In this document: piece after piece, positions 46,456 to 59,161 of the stretch
Position numbering within the stretch: the first letter of the stretch is position 1
How the letters are laid out: each line of letters begins with the position of its first letter
Source of the DNA: Escallonia rubra
Taxonomy: Eukaryota > Streptophyta > Magnoliopsida > Escalloniales > Escalloniaceae
NCBI GenBank assembly: GCA_033065855.1
Contig: JAVXUO010002557.1
Coordinates: forward strand, 186,001-250,000
Direction: 5' to 3'
DNA length: 64,000 nt
Notes under the pieces: generated by a model
What the model was told of the DNA's origin: nothing
Seen by the model: the letters and a program-made list of their open reading frames with translations, nothing else
Database searches by the model: none
Position numbers and translations under genes: made by a program

Positions 46456-48039
46456 GTGGAGGCGGCTGCCTGCACTAGCGCCGATGGTGGAGGTGACAGC
46501 CTGCAGTAGCAGTGTAGACGGCGGAGGTCGATGGTGCTGTCGTCGATTTTTGTCATTGGTGTTGTTAGCGGTGATAGTGGCAGCGCCTGATATTACGATG
46601 GTACATAGTGGTTCTTATATATGAAGTTCACCAAAAAGATATGAATATTTACACGAAAACTTTTGAAACCTAACCAACTTAACCCTCTATAATATTGAAC
46701 CAACCCATCCTGACCCATTTTCTAACCAAGTGTGTTAAGCTGGGTTTCCAACTCAACTACAATATTTTCGTGTTATACTTATATCTCTTGTAAGTAGTAA
46801 TATTTTGAAATAATGTGCGTAAGTACGATTTTGGGTCGGGCCTGACAAAGAACCTCCAAGAGGTACATTGTTTACAAATGTTCATGAACTTGTACCTACC
46901 ACTTGGACCTCATAATGAGCTCACAAATTAATTGGTTCTATCTTTCAACTCAACTGTATCAATCACAACAAAGACTATCACAAAAACTCTGGGACCAAAG
47001 AGATTTTAGACATGAACTTTACCTATCTCCAAAAAGTTGTAGTATTGAGTGCTCTAATTGTGTGTACAAAAACCAGTAATAGCAGCACTGCTAATTTCCA
47101 CAACTGAACTATTCAATACTACAGCTTTTTGGAACAAAAAGTTTCAAGTTTGGTTCATCATTGTAGTATCACTGGAGCTTCTAGTCATAACCACAAGTCT
47201 GTGGTTAATAGAAAGAGCTTGAGTTCGTCAGGTCCCTGGTCAATATTTAGATGTTAACGTGTATTATATCTATAAATAAATAAACCTGGGAATCTGTTAC
47301 GAAGCGAGGAGTCTGCTTGGGCCAAAATGGATCAAGAGACTCAGAACGCCTATCTCGTAGCAAAGAGGCAAGCAACAGCACCTGGTGTGCATCATGAAAC
47401 AGCGCTTCGCTGTTACCATGGGGCATGGTGCGATGGAAGCAATTACCAGTAGAAGGCTTAATGAAAATGAGACATCAGATGCAAAGTAAAAGCTCAGCGT
47501 ACCAGACTTGAAAGAGGCTAACTGAAAATGAAGGAAAGAACATGCCCAGATGTTAAGCATTATAGCAGTGAAGGAAATTCTTCCTAAAACGATTGGTTTA
47601 ATCCTCAAACAACACAGTTACAACTAAGCTGCATAATACTTGGGCCTTGAAAACAGAGGTCTGACAATCATCACTGTCAAACGTGACGCGATGTATGCTT
47701 AGTTTGAGTCTGCAGTTGTTTTTATTTGCCCTATTCACTGTACCATAGTAAAGCAGTACCAAATTGTAACACTCGCCACATTCATCTGGTAATAATAATC
47801 ACGGATACTTTCAAGGTGGTATAACTTAGCACAAGGATACACGAAAGATAAGTCGAGGGTCTCGGTCATTAATCTAGACAAGTTATGAAAGTATTCAGCA
47901 GTCTTACTTACAAGCAAAGATCGGTCCTCAGTCGGAAAGAAAAGAATGGTTATGTATTTCACTGGCTTCTAAAATAGTTTAGGGAGGGGAAAAGAAGGGA
48001 ATTTTACGTCGTAAGTAGTGTGAAAAGAAATCACTTTGC
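46456..48039. other. Intergenic stretch downstream of ABCG copy 3
   Basis: GGT/GGC-rich sequence to about 46620, then ordinary A/T-rich DNA. The part near 48039 should hold the 3' UTR of the minus-strand ABCG gene. No other gene is supported. Confidence 0.5.
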
Positions 48040-51000
48040 CTATTGCAAAGGTTTAGAATAGGGATTAAGCACAACCCCTCTTGTTCTTCTAAGAGGCACG
48101 GATATGAAATCTCTAACTATAGGCTTGACACTTTCAATTGTCTTGATAGTACAGAAGAATGAGAGTCGGTACAGAAGTACCATCAAGAATAAGATAGCAA
48201 GATCAACCCACTTGGAGTAACCCATCTCTATCTGCCATATATCCTTCAAAATTTCTCGACCATCAACTGTGGGAAGCTCTCCTGCCTGAATAGGAAATTT
48301 GAGCCCTTGAAACTCATTCTTGTATAATCCCTGATATGCATACTTGTGGAAGGCAATGTAGTACATTGGGTATCTCCAAAAGATTGAGGGGAGATCGTTG
48401 GGCAAGCGAAAGAATCCACCACTTAGCATCATTAACCCTTGAACTCCAGCACCAGTGATGACACCCATGAGGAAACTTGGCACTACACTAGCCACGATCA
48501 TCATGATGCTCTCAACCAACATCATACAAGCAAAAAGAATCAAAGCAAAGTACGCAAATTGTTCATATCCTCGTTGAAGTCCAACGAGATAATAAGTAAT
48601 TGCTCCAGGAATCAAAGAAATGACAAGCAGATATGGCATTGATGAGAGTGAGTTGCCAACAACAAATGCTCCTGCTCCGTAATGCCCATTTAATCGTTCT
48701 CGTGCAAAGACCTAAGCATAATAAAACGTGAGGATCATAGTTGTTTTGTTTTCAGCATGAATGAAGTCAATTGACAGAATAACGTGAACTAACCTTCATG
48801 TCCTCCACAAACGAAGGGAAACCACCAATGGCTAATATTGTCAAAAATGAAGCTACGAACATGAGTACTGAACCTCTCGCCTGAATCATTAGAACCATGA
48901 CAAGGGTTATGGCAGGACAGTACTTGAAATCATCCAAGAATTATGTTTGATCCCTTTTACATAAGCTTACATTGATGGAGTCATAACCAAAACCAATATC
49001 GTAGAAGACTGTGCCCAAACCAACAGCCAAGGCAATATATATAGCAAGGCGCAACCAGTAGTAGCCTAGATCACGGTTCATGTTCAAAAATGACCGTTCA
49101 GTGAGGATGAGACACTGGGTGAAGAAGCTAGCTTGGCTCCCCTTCTTCTCAATTACTCCTCCTTCCTACAAGACGGAATCACACAATGATATTTATGTTC
49201 TGGTCTTAAAGTAAAACATCTTCCTTGTACCCTGGTTTCAGAAAGCTTTTGCTCCTTACCTTTCTATGGATCTCACTAATATTTCTCTGAGTTTGCATAT
49301 ATGCATCTGATGACTTGAAAGCTATTACAAGCACATCAATTACTTGCTCAGTAGTCAGTCTTTGTACACCTTGTTCAATGTCCTGAAAAAGACAGTCGTA
49401 CCGGTTTTGATTTTGAGTTTTCAGACGTTTGCGATACGAGAAAGAAAAAATAGTCTAGTAAATTACTTCTAATAGTTGAAAACCAACCTGATCAAAATCT
49501 GTGTTTATCGTTCTAAGGTAATGATCTGCAGGGTTTTGTAGAGCTGGGCATGGAAAACCATTCACTGCAAAAAACTAAAATCGGACTCAAAGGTAGTGAG
49601 AATCAATAATTATCCTAGTTTCACAATATTCGGCTAGTTGAAAACTGAGCAAGTACCTCATTTGCTGCATCAGACGGACCAAAGTATATTGTTCTACCAA
49701 GAGAGAGCAAGTGAAGATTGTGGAACAGCCCAAAGACTTCACTACTAGGTTGATGAATGGAGGCTATAACTGTCATTTCATATTGTTGAGCAAGTTTCAC
49801 AATTTGGCTCATGACATAGTATGAAGCCGCACTATCAAGTCCGCTTGTTGGCTCATCAAGGAAAAGAAGCTTTGGCCGCGTTAGAATTTCTAGGCAAATG
49901 CTTACTCTCCTTCTTTGGCCGCCACTAAGGCCTTTGCTGCCACAACCTCCTATTCTTGTGTCCAGGGACTCTTGCAACCCCATCTCCCTTATGGTCCCTT
50001 CTGCTCTCTCCTTTTTCTCGCCTCTAGACATCGATTTAGGCAATTGGAGCTCCGCCGAGTAGTACACAGCTTCTTTAACCGTTAATGTCCATGTCAGAAT
50101 GTCCTCTTGAGTCACATAGGCCTAAATCAATGGAAACAACTGGAATAGTATTACATTGGAGATCAAAATATAGGTCTATGGGGGGCATAATCATGGCCAC
50201 ATTGCAATCGCGGACTTGGATGGTGTACTTCAATTCCATTAAAGTGGTCTAAAAAGGCAAGCTTCTTCCTGAATTAGGAGATTTTTTGGTTCAGGTAGAC
50301 ACGATCTCTCTGAATTTTTGACCTAGATGTATCCTGCCATCGCATATCCTGAAATCTAGTCCTCGATGTATCCTGGCATCACGTGATGCCTCTGTATTAA
50401 GCAAGCAAGCTCTCATCGGTGGATGAATGCAGAACCACTGATGCATTTCAACACTAACACTACTCTTTAAAAATGTCACTGAAACATAGGGTGCTAATTT
50501 ATTTTACTGCAAATTTAATTAACTGGGGATGTAGTTTTTCCATACCGATGTCCCATACGTGAGCCGTTGTTTACAGCCATTAATCAAAATTTCTCCAGTC
50601 TGTCTTGTATTTGAGGCCAACCTTCCTGCAATTGGAATATCATGAAGCTTACATTATAACCAAGTAATGCCAAATAATGCGAGTTTTGACAAAAGATCCT
50701 CAAGCTCTCTTGGTGCTCCAATTACGTAAAAATCATTGGATTGGAGAGGGACCATCTTATGGCTACTCATTAATCAGTAAGTACTCTTTTTCTTTCTCTC
50801 TCTCTTCTTAAACACAGACAAATTAAACATCTTCCTTCACGTCATTCAATTCATGCACAACATGTCCAAAATATTTTGACGCGATCTCAGGATTAAGCAA
50901 ATATAATGGCTAAAACTTCGATCATACATACCAGCCAATGCATCAAGAAGAGTGGACTTGCCACAACCAGAAGGACCCATGATGGCCACAACCTCCCCCG

Positions 51001-51244
51001 GTCTTGCATAACCAGTAATTCCTTCAAGGATAGATTTACACCCCTCTTTCCCTCCGCTAGAAACCGTCACTGAAAGGCTCTCCCATGTCAAATAAGCCCC
51101 ATTGCCCTGCAACTGCAACCCATATTGTCCCAACTCCCCTGCATTACGCAGAACTGCATCATCTTTCTCCGGCGACTTACCAGTTTCAGCACAAGGGTAT
51201 GCCTCTTTACAGTCCATTTCACATTGTCTTACCTGTACTTCCAT
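48040..51244 (-). CDS. ABC transporter G family half-transporter (ABCG1-like), diverged copy 3
   Basis: Eight exons with the same intron positions as the two neighbours: 51244-50932, 50625-50546, 50121-49657, 49574-49488, 49382-49260, 49165-48971, 48880-48794 and 48711-48040; 673 residues, no break. Walker [11 protein letters not shown]-loop YVTQED, signature LSGGQRRR, Walker B LLFLDEP and H-loop IHQPS are present. Six membrane segments follow, starting [20 protein letters not shown]. Exon 5 is one codon shorter than in the other copies. The N-terminus ([20 protein letters not shown]) and C-terminus (ending SKPLQ) differ fully. The introns share no clear similarity with copies 1 and 2, so this is an older tandem duplicate and lies outside the young duplication. 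Confidence 0.95.
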
Positions 51245-51401
51245 GCCAAAACTTGGAAGGAGAGATGATATGCAGTGCCAAAAGTGTGAACGGGTATGTA
51301 GAGGTTGCGGTATGAAGAAGACAAAGGAGGAGTAGTTTATGTGGGTTTGAACTTGGGAGAACCTTTGAAGGCTCTTTTCTCCATTGCATTCAGTCTCGTG
51401 A

Positions 51402-51402
<1 letters not shown>

Positions 51403-51437
<35 letters not shown>
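51403..51437. repeat. GA microsatellite upstream of ABCG copy 3
   Basis: About 17 GA units, roughly 160-190 bp upstream of the copy 3 start codon. GA/CT runs in 5' regions are targets of BBR/BPC factors in plants; a role here is not shown. Confidence 0.8.
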
Positions 51438-51440
<3 letters not shown>

Positions 51441-51512
51441 CTGATGAATATTCTATTTGAAGGAGAATTAACGCCAGAACAACAGCTTCAGTAAGGCCAA
51501 AATTCATGCGAT

Positions 51513-53190
51513 TATATTCTAGTTTCCGTTTCCTCCAACAAAGCTTGCCAAGTGAATACAAAACTAACCATCCAATAATTCTTTCTAAAATGACAAGTGC
51601 TTGCGCTCGTTAGTGAATCGAAAGCACCAGATAATTTGTATCACAAATACACTTTGGCCCCATGTACTATTTGCCAGAAACGATTTGATCCCCTCCACTA
51701 TAAAACATTGTACTAATCCTACCTGTACTATTCGAAAGAGCGAGCAATAGATGGAACATAACAGATCTCGTGAAAATGTCATGTTTACCCCTTTTTATAC
51801 ATCAAATTTTCAAACCAAAAATCATTTTCTAACTTTTTTCATTTTCTAACTTTTTTCATCCCCCCCACCCCCCACCCCACCCAATCACCCATCATCCCAC
51901 CCCACCCCACCCCACCCCCCCCACACACACGTGTCCACCACACCCTCCACCCCTACCCCCCACACACCTATGCATAAACACGCACCCACCTACCCCATCC
52001 CACAGACAGTCACCCACTAAACCCAATACTCTCTCTCTCTCACACACACACACACACAGACAGAGAGATAGAGAAGACATAGAAACAGTCAGTCACACCC
52101 AACCCATTTCGACCTTCTTATCTGCCTCTCCATCCCACTGCCCAAACCCTATTCCCTTGCCACCGCGACACACACACACACACACACAAGCACATACCCA
52201 CAAACTCACACTACACGAACTTACAGACACACACTAGGGTTCCCCCCCACCACTCCCCCTCCCCATCACCTACCACGACACACACACACACATCATGCAC
52301 AATAAAACACACGTACCTACACGCACACACTCTACACGCACACATCCACTCCCATACAAACAAAACAGACCCACACGCATGCTCACATTTCACGCATAGA
52401 AAAGGAGACGCCCAAACCCACTCGTACACACATTGTACAGACGAGAGAAGGGGGGGGGGGAAAGGTTGGGGGAGTTGTAAGAGGGCAGGGTAATGGGAGT
52501 TAAGGAGAGGGGGTTGGGGTTGGGTTAAGCGAAAAGGTAGAGGTAGGGGCGGGGGGAGATGCAAAGGGGTGGGGCAGGGGAGTTGAGAAGGGCGACGCGT
52601 TGTGAGTCTGTGCAAATTTCTGTGTGTTGGTCGGTGATGGAGGATGAGGGCCGGTGTAGTGGTGGGTGAGTATGGGTGATTGTGTGTTTAATGTGTGGAG
52701 ATGGATGATGGGGGGCTGGGGGTGGCAGTTGTATAGGGAGGATGACTATGTCCCATGGTGAGTGTGTGTTTTTGTGTTTTTGTGTTTGTGGGTGGCGAGA
52801 GGGGAGAAGCACGGCGGTTGTGTGCTTATGTCTTTGTGTAGTGTGTGTTTGTGTGACCATTAAAGACCAAAAGGGCATTTTGGTCTTTAAAGAGTGCCAA
52901 ACATTTCCTGCTCAAAAAGTGTGTTAAGTTGGACGGAAACTGTCAATTGCGCACACTTTCCAGTTGTACATGTAGGTTTAGTACAATGATTTATAATAGA
53001 GGGGACCAAATCGCTTACGACGAATAGTACAGGGGGCCAATGTGCATTTACCCCTATATTCTAGGTTTTGTTTCCTCCAACAAAGCTTGCCAAGTGAATA
53101 CAAAACTAACCATCCAATAATTCTTTCTAAAATGACAAGTGCGCGTGCGCTCGTTCGTGAATCGAAAGCACCAAATGATTTGTATCACAA
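51513..53190. repeat. 134-bp direct repeats flanking a TIR element
   Basis: 51513-51646 and 53055-53190 are near-identical direct repeats beginning TATATTCTAG and ending TTGTATCACAA. Differences are a few substitutions and a 2-bp gain in the right copy. The element at 51647-53054 lies exactly between them. Confidence 0.9.
51647..53054. mobile_element. CA/GT-rich non-autonomous TIR element, left tip missing
   Basis: The right end (reverse complement) starts GGGGTAAATGCACATTGGCC and continues with CCCTGTACTATTCG. The left end is ATACACTTTGGCCCCATGTA, matching from the sixth base or so onward; the first bases of the TIR are lost. The interior is almost entirely low-complexity: CCCCACCCC and CACACA runs to about 52430, then G-rich and TGTGTT runs to 52860. 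Frames in this region are products of the repeats, not genes. The terminus resembles the MULE-type elements elsewhere in the window. Confidence 0.7.
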
Positions 53191-53884
53191 GTATTCAATG
53201 AACGTATCGTGTAATCGCTTAGCTACTATGAGGATTGTTTTTTGTTCTGTTGACTTGAATCTAACGAACAAAAATATTTAAAAGTCTAACGAATTTCAAG
53301 TCGAGAAGATATTGAAGGAGGAGAAGGCATTGTAAGTCGGTTATTTTGTTTTACATTTTCTACGCAAGTTAGGATCTGTGTCAAGACAGATGCGGGTGTG
53401 TCTGTACGCCAACGGAGGAGGAGACAAATCCTGAGTGAGGGTACAAAGGCGCATCAATGGTTGCCTAATGAGGTATTTAGGCAACAAGTAGGGATGTGAT
53501 TACTCCAAAGGCTAGAATGCCAAAAGGTTGGCCAATCTACAAAAGCAACGGGTCAAACTTCAAGCACTGCACGGGCTAAAGGTAAACAAAGACATCTCAG
53601 GCGGGCACACTTTTTCAATAATGTCAAAAGCTCTTGTTGATGGGGTTATACGATATTGTCTGACACTATTTTTAAGATACTCAACTTAAATTGAATTTAG
53701 ATTAAATCAGATAAATATCAAAGTGTTTGTCAAGATAAATTTAATTAAGTCTATTTTAAATACTAAAAATAATTACATCCAGATCCTCATTTTCTTCAAT
53801 TTAGTTTTGGAGAATCAGGATTTTTTTTTAAAAAAGTAACCTAACTATTCACATATATAAGTATATATTAATTTTTTCCTTTCA

Positions 53885-54400
53885 AATCATGATACACTAT
53901 CTGACATAGGAGAAAAATATCACCCACGAGATGGTGCCACATGTCACCATCTTGTGGTACGTAAAACTGTCAAACCACTAATGAGGAAGTGGGAAGTCTT
54001 AACTGCCCACCATGGTAATAACTCTCCACTTAGTAGTGTTAACTGCCCATTAGCGAAAGTAACCTCCCATGAACCAGGTAACTCCCAAATTAAAGGGAAA
54101 TAACTACCAAAATAACTATCCATTAGGAAGAGGACTATATAAAAGGAGGAAAGAAAGGTGATGGAGATCCATTAGGAAGAGGACTATATAAAAGGAGGAA
54201 AGAAAGGTGATGGAGCTGGTGACTTCCAATTAGAGTTTAAACTAAACCTGTCTTGAGTTTATTCTGACTTAAGTATCGGAGATTTTTCGCCGAAAATCCT
54301 TCCGGCAAGTTACCGGTGTTTTCTTTTTGTTGTGCAGGTCTATTCACGAATCAAGTTCTGGATTTCATCCACAATACTATCCTTTTATTTTAACAATTTT
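53885..54400 (+). mobile_element. LTR-like fragment with duplicated TATA region
   Basis: Features are those of a plant LTR: a hairpin CCACGAGATGGTG/CACCATCTTGTGG near 53924-53957, repeated AACTGCCCA blocks, a TATA box, then a GACTTAAGTATCGGAG stretch typical of the U5 part. No matching second LTR, gag or pol is present, so a solo LTR or remnant is likely. The ends are not defined. Confidence 0.35.
54119..54215 (+). repeat. 49-bp tandem duplication carrying two TATA boxes
   Basis: TCCATTAGGAAGAGGACTAT starts at 54119 and again at 54168. Each unit contains ACTATATAAAAGG, so two identical TATA boxes lie 49 bp apart. Confidence 0.9.
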
Positions 54401-54432
54401 TTATTCAAACCTCTTTCACACCTTTCAAGTAA

Positions 54433-54460
54433 TTAGTACAGAGCACGTGCGTTGCACGAG
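54433..54460 (-). mobile_element. Possible Helitron 3' end
   Basis: On the minus strand a hairpin CGTGC-AAC-GCACG (54458-54446) is followed after 12 nt by CTAA and host T, the layout of a Helitron 3' terminus. The element would extend right into A/T-rich sequence, possibly to about 55640. I could not fix a TC start. Confidence 0.35.
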
Positions 54461-56030
54461 AATATAGTCGAGAGAAATATTTGAAGTAATATTATTATCT
54501 TACTTGGGATAAAAATAATGCAATTCAATTATGTTCTCAACTTTTTGTGAATTTTTTAGAAGAAATGTTATTTGATGATCGCAATTGTAATCAATTCAAT
54601 ATTTGAAAATATTCTTTGTAAGTTTTGGATTGAAGATATGTTTGATGGTACTGTTGAAAATAAAAGTAAATAGAGAACTTAAAAAAATGAATCTACGTCT
54701 TTATTTTTGTAAATTATTAAATTGGTTAATGGTTAAGATTTGTAATTTTCAAGACCAAGTCTTTTATGTTTCATCAATAAGAAACACAAAACACTCAGTC
54801 TTCAACTACAATAACCGAACATATTTTCAATTCAATTTTGCACCATATTTGAGCCTTGTTTTTTTTATTTAACCCTTTTTTTTCCTAACAATTTTTCTTA
54901 ATTGATTTTTCACGTATTTTAGTTTCTTTATGTTGTTTTCGTTTTTCAATTGGTTAATTGTTTACTAACCTAAAATGAAGAAAGAAAACTAAAATTCTCA
55001 TTAACCAGGTCAATATCTAATATTTATTTTATTTTAACTAAATTAAAAGAATATAATAAATGAACTTTTTTGTTATGTTTTTCTTTCTCATCACACTTTT
55101 CATTTTTCAATCAATGTATAAAATAGATTCATTACCCAATATTATTTTAATTTCATCAAAATTTAAAAAGGAGTAATAAAAGAAGGGTAAGAATGTAATT
55201 AACGTAATTAACGGAAGACATAATCGTCAAAAAATAATTTATAAAATTTATACTTTTAGAGGTAGTGCGCGCGCGCATACACCCACACACACGCATACAT
55301 ATATATATAAATATATTTTTAACAACTACATATTTTGTTTCCCAGTATGTAAATATTGATTTAGATTAAATTTATAACATAATGTTTCTTAAACACAGTA
55401 CAAAAAAACTAATTAGGCAAGATAAAGTTGTTATTGAAATAACTGACGGAGGGTAAAACCTAAAATGATTATACAATTAGTAATTAACAATAGTATTTAT
55501 GAAAGCGTAAGGTAAAAATGGAGTAGTATTTATGAAAGGGTAGGGTAATAATTGAGTAGTAATTATTAAAGGATAAGATTGTTATTAGAGTAATTAACGA
55601 AAGACAAAAATAGAATAAAAAGATTTACAAGATTTTCTTAAAATAAATTAAAGCTGATTCGAAGAACATATATTAATTACATCAGAAACTGTTTATGCAA
55701 ATTTTACGGCAACAACGGATATTTGTTTGTCACCATATAACCTTTCGTCGTCGAAAGGGGGTCTTCAACCACACTTGGCTTTTTCTGCACCGGCTCCCCT
55801 CGAACCAAATCTTGGTCGATAACTGACTTATCTGTGCCATGGAATCTTGAAACGTTCCCCCATCCGACGGCTGTAGTTACGTCACCGTTTCTCATACACG
55901 CCAGATGGCAGTCCACGATAGGCCCTCAAACTTCTTACAGATAAGATTCACACAAGACAATCCTCCGCGTCTTCGTTCAAAGTTTCTCCATGTACCCATC
56001 TTCTCGCGGGTTCAGAGGTAGCTGCTGGCC
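54461..56030. other. A/T-rich stretch upstream of ABC4
   Basis: No gene supported. It contains a GC/CA microsatellite (GCGCGCGC, CACACAC, TATATA near 55265-55315) and a near-repeat pair of AGTAGTATTTATGAAAG / AGTAGTAATTATTAAAG near 55525-55575. The last 100-200 bp should contain the ABC4 promoter and 5' UTR. Confidence 0.5.
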
Positions 56031-59000
56031 ATGGCGGCCACATTCTGTTGCTTAAACCCGCAGGGGCCTGGTCTCGGCAGACTCCACGCTCACCTCTTGA
56101 ACCGGACGAACAACAACACTCCGACAAGTTATGCTAAAAGATCATCTTCATGGTGCCGTGAAAGCAATCAAGAGTACTTGAATAAAGCTCGTTTGAGGCT
56201 TTTTGTGGTGGAACGGCGCCGGGAAGCTTCCTCCCGCTGTAGAGCAGAGCATCATGAGGCTGCACGTGGGAATGAAGAGGAAGAGGATATTGCTAGAGTA
56301 ACACTGATTTGGAGAGCGATCAAGCTACCGATTTACTCCGTCGCTTTAGTTCCACTCACGGTGAGTTAACAAGGCTTCTTTCTCAGTCACTAAGTACTAG
56401 GGTATAACAGAGTATATGACTGGCTTACAAATCACTAAAATAACGTTAATTATTTGGTCAAGTGACTATAATGTCATAAATGTTATACTGCCTTGCAATT
56501 ACTTTTTTACGATTTTTTACAATATATTTAGTGCCCGTAAACATTGTTTTTGCCCTATTTTAGTTTGGCAAACAGCGCTTACTTAATCTATGATCGATAT
56601 CTGAGTTAAGTTCAATGTTTGTACGTACCAAAATTTGTACTCGGATTCTGCAACAAATTAAAGGAAAAACCGATGATGAAATGGAGGGAGCAATTCAAAC
56701 TTTATCTTAAAAGAGCCTAAGAATTGTGGAGAAGTGCCTAAACTTTGCAAAGATAAATTAGATAGCTTTAATCTCAATGTTTTCTAGTTTTTGCAAACAG
56801 GTAGGAAGTGCAGCTGCCTATTTGCAGACAGGGCTATATTCGGTTAGGCGTTATTGTGTGCTCTTGGCTTCATCAGTTCTTATAATAACTTGGCTCAACT
56901 TAAGGTAAGATGCATAACTATCTTGATGAATCTGAGGTTTATACAGCTTGAAGCTGAGCTAAAGCTGTAAATGTCATGAATGTGCAACAGCTTACCTTGG
57001 CGTGTTGATTAATTTAAAAAAAAATTGTGTTTTTCATTAAGACACGATTATGTGTTATCAACAAGACGCGTATAGCGTTGACTAGGTGTATAACAATGTA
57101 GAAATGCTTACAATTTTGAGATCCTCCCTATCGAACCCCACAGTTGGTAATACAGGGTTTTGTTAGTTCAAAGTTTAGTTAACTTGGTAAACTTCTTCGC
57201 TTAACTTGGAATAGAACTTTCTTAAATTGGAGGAGTTCTTCAACCATTCTGATTTCTCTTGGTGGAGATGATTTAGTTTAGGTCACCCTTGCGTTCCTCA
57301 CTGTTCATTTATCAAATGATTAAATATTCGGAGACTTTCATCACCATGATAATGGCATAATCACCTTCATTTTCTTTAATTTCTTTGGGCTGTGAATTCA
57401 TATTTTTGGTAATATGGGCAGCAACGACGTTTACGATTTTGATACAGGAGCAGATAAGGACAAGAAAGAGTCTGTTGTAAACATACTTGGCAGGTAGCCT
57501 GGCCTTTCTTCTTTTCTCTTCAATATTTTCAACTACTTTGCTGGTGCAATGTCCTTTAAAGCGCTAAAAGTTGGCTGATTGTGCTTGTATCTGTAATTGA
57601 AGCCGAACCGGAACCCTCTTTGCTGCTTGTTTATTGCTTGCTTTTGGTGTCATGGGGCTTACTTGGGTATCCTTGGAGGCTGGAAATACACGCTCTATAT
57701 TGTTACTGGCTTCTGCAATTACTTGTGGTTACATATATCAGGTACTAGTAATTGGTTAAGATTGGATAAGTTTCTCAGAGTTTTGCCTCATTCCACTCAT
57801 GTACCTTATATTATCACATTGCTACTTAGTAAGGTCAATTACCGCTGTTGTCTGCCAGAATTGTGTCGGTACACGTGGGGAAGATCTGATTTGTGTTTTC
57901 TTTTCGGATCTCCACATTAATGCTCATTACATGCACCATGCCATTGTACTATACAATATCATCTACCATCTCTTGTATTATTTTTTTATGGTCAAAATGT
58001 TTTCTATTACCCTCATGTTTCCATGTGTAGAGGCCTCACTTTCATGTTAATTTTTTTGTTGCAGTGCCCACCTTTTCGGTTAAGCTATAAAGGATTGGGA
58101 GAGCCCTTATGCTTTGCAGCATTCGGCCCATTTGCTACTACTGCTTTTTATCTATTGCAGAGCGGCACAAGGTTCTGTTGCTTTATTGTGTAATTGTCCT
58201 TAAAGTAGCAAATTCGAATATTGGCATTCCTTCTTGAGAATGATTTGGATCCTTATGACAGTGAGCTTCCTATAACTGGCACAATCCTATCTGCCTCACT
58301 CCTTGTTGGCTTCACAACAGCCCTTATCCTTTTCTGCAGTCACTTTCATCAGGTAATAAGTTGTCCCGTCCTTTTTCTTCCTGATCTTTTTCAGGGAATC
58401 TGTGTGCCTGCTGACATTTATGGTGCATAACTCAGATAGAGGGAGATATGGCTGTTGGAAAGATGTCCCCTTTGGTAAGCATTTCTATGTTGCCTCGAAT
58501 AAAGGACATTGCGGAACAATTGAAGCATTCTATTTGTATCATTAAAATGCAGGTTAGGCTTGGCACTAAAACAGGTTCGGAGGTAGTAAAAGTGGATGTG
58601 ATGGCACTCTATTCTCTTCTGTTGGTTTTTGGCCTTAGCAAAGCTCTTCCTTTCACTGCCATTGTATGCCTTTCTCTGACTTCCTTCATATGATTTTATG
58701 TTTTCTTAGACCAAGATATTCTTTCCATCTGGACTGCCTGACATTACTCTGAATATCATGATGATTCCAGTTTCTGTGTGCCCTGACATTACCAGTTGGA
58801 AAGCTAGTAATTAACTTCGTTGAACAGAACCACCAGGTGCGTAGCAAACTTTTGGGCTTTAAAATTAAACACTCCCACCATCTAAAATTACGAGTTCTAT
58901 TGGTTCAAAATTACTCGACTGTCGCACATGTAATGTTTTGGTGAAGAGTATACTCTGAATCACATGCTCAGTTATCCTTTTCCGTTTGTTCTTTGGTCCA

Positions 59001-59161
59001 TGTTTCTGAGCTGCGGTTTCTTGCAGGACAAATCAAAGATCTTCATGGCCAAGTATTACTGCGTGAGATTGCATGTTGTATTTGGAATTGCTTTGGCTGT
59101 TGGGCTGGTAGCAGCTAGAATTATCACCAAGATTTTTGTTGCAAAACCAGCATTTCCTTGA
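56031..59161 (+). CDS. ABC4: 2-carboxy-1,4-naphthoquinone phytyltransferase, chloroplastic (MenA type)
   Basis: It attaches the phytyl chain to 1,4-dihydroxy-2-naphthoate in phylloquinone (vitamin K1) synthesis, needed for photosystem I; UbiA family, plastid membrane. Ten exons: 56031-56360, 56801-56904, 57422-57493, 57603-57741, 58065-58171, 58262-58352, 58436-58474, 58553-58663, 58771-58836 and 59027-59161. All have GT-AG borders and compatible phases; 397 residues against about 380 in Arabidopsis. The Arg/Ser-rich N-terminus of about 95 residues acts as transit peptide. WRAIKLPIYSVALVPLT starts the membrane domain. The prenyl-diphosphate motif NDVYDFDTGADK spans the exon 2-3 join. CPPFRLSYKGLGEP and FCSHFHQ are family blocks. 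Several hydrophobic helices alternate with loops. The reading at exon 6 was chosen because only 58262 keeps the phase. Confidence 0.95.

Noticed and set aside
47297..47608. A 103-codon minus-strand frame downstream of ABCG copy 3
   Set aside because: Hydrophobic but without motif, start context or homologue I recognise; probably chance in intergenic DNA.
51892..52927. Several long frames on both strands within CA/GT and C-rich runs
   Set aside because: They are translations of microsatellites (Pro/His/Val/Cys runs) inside a transposon, not genes.
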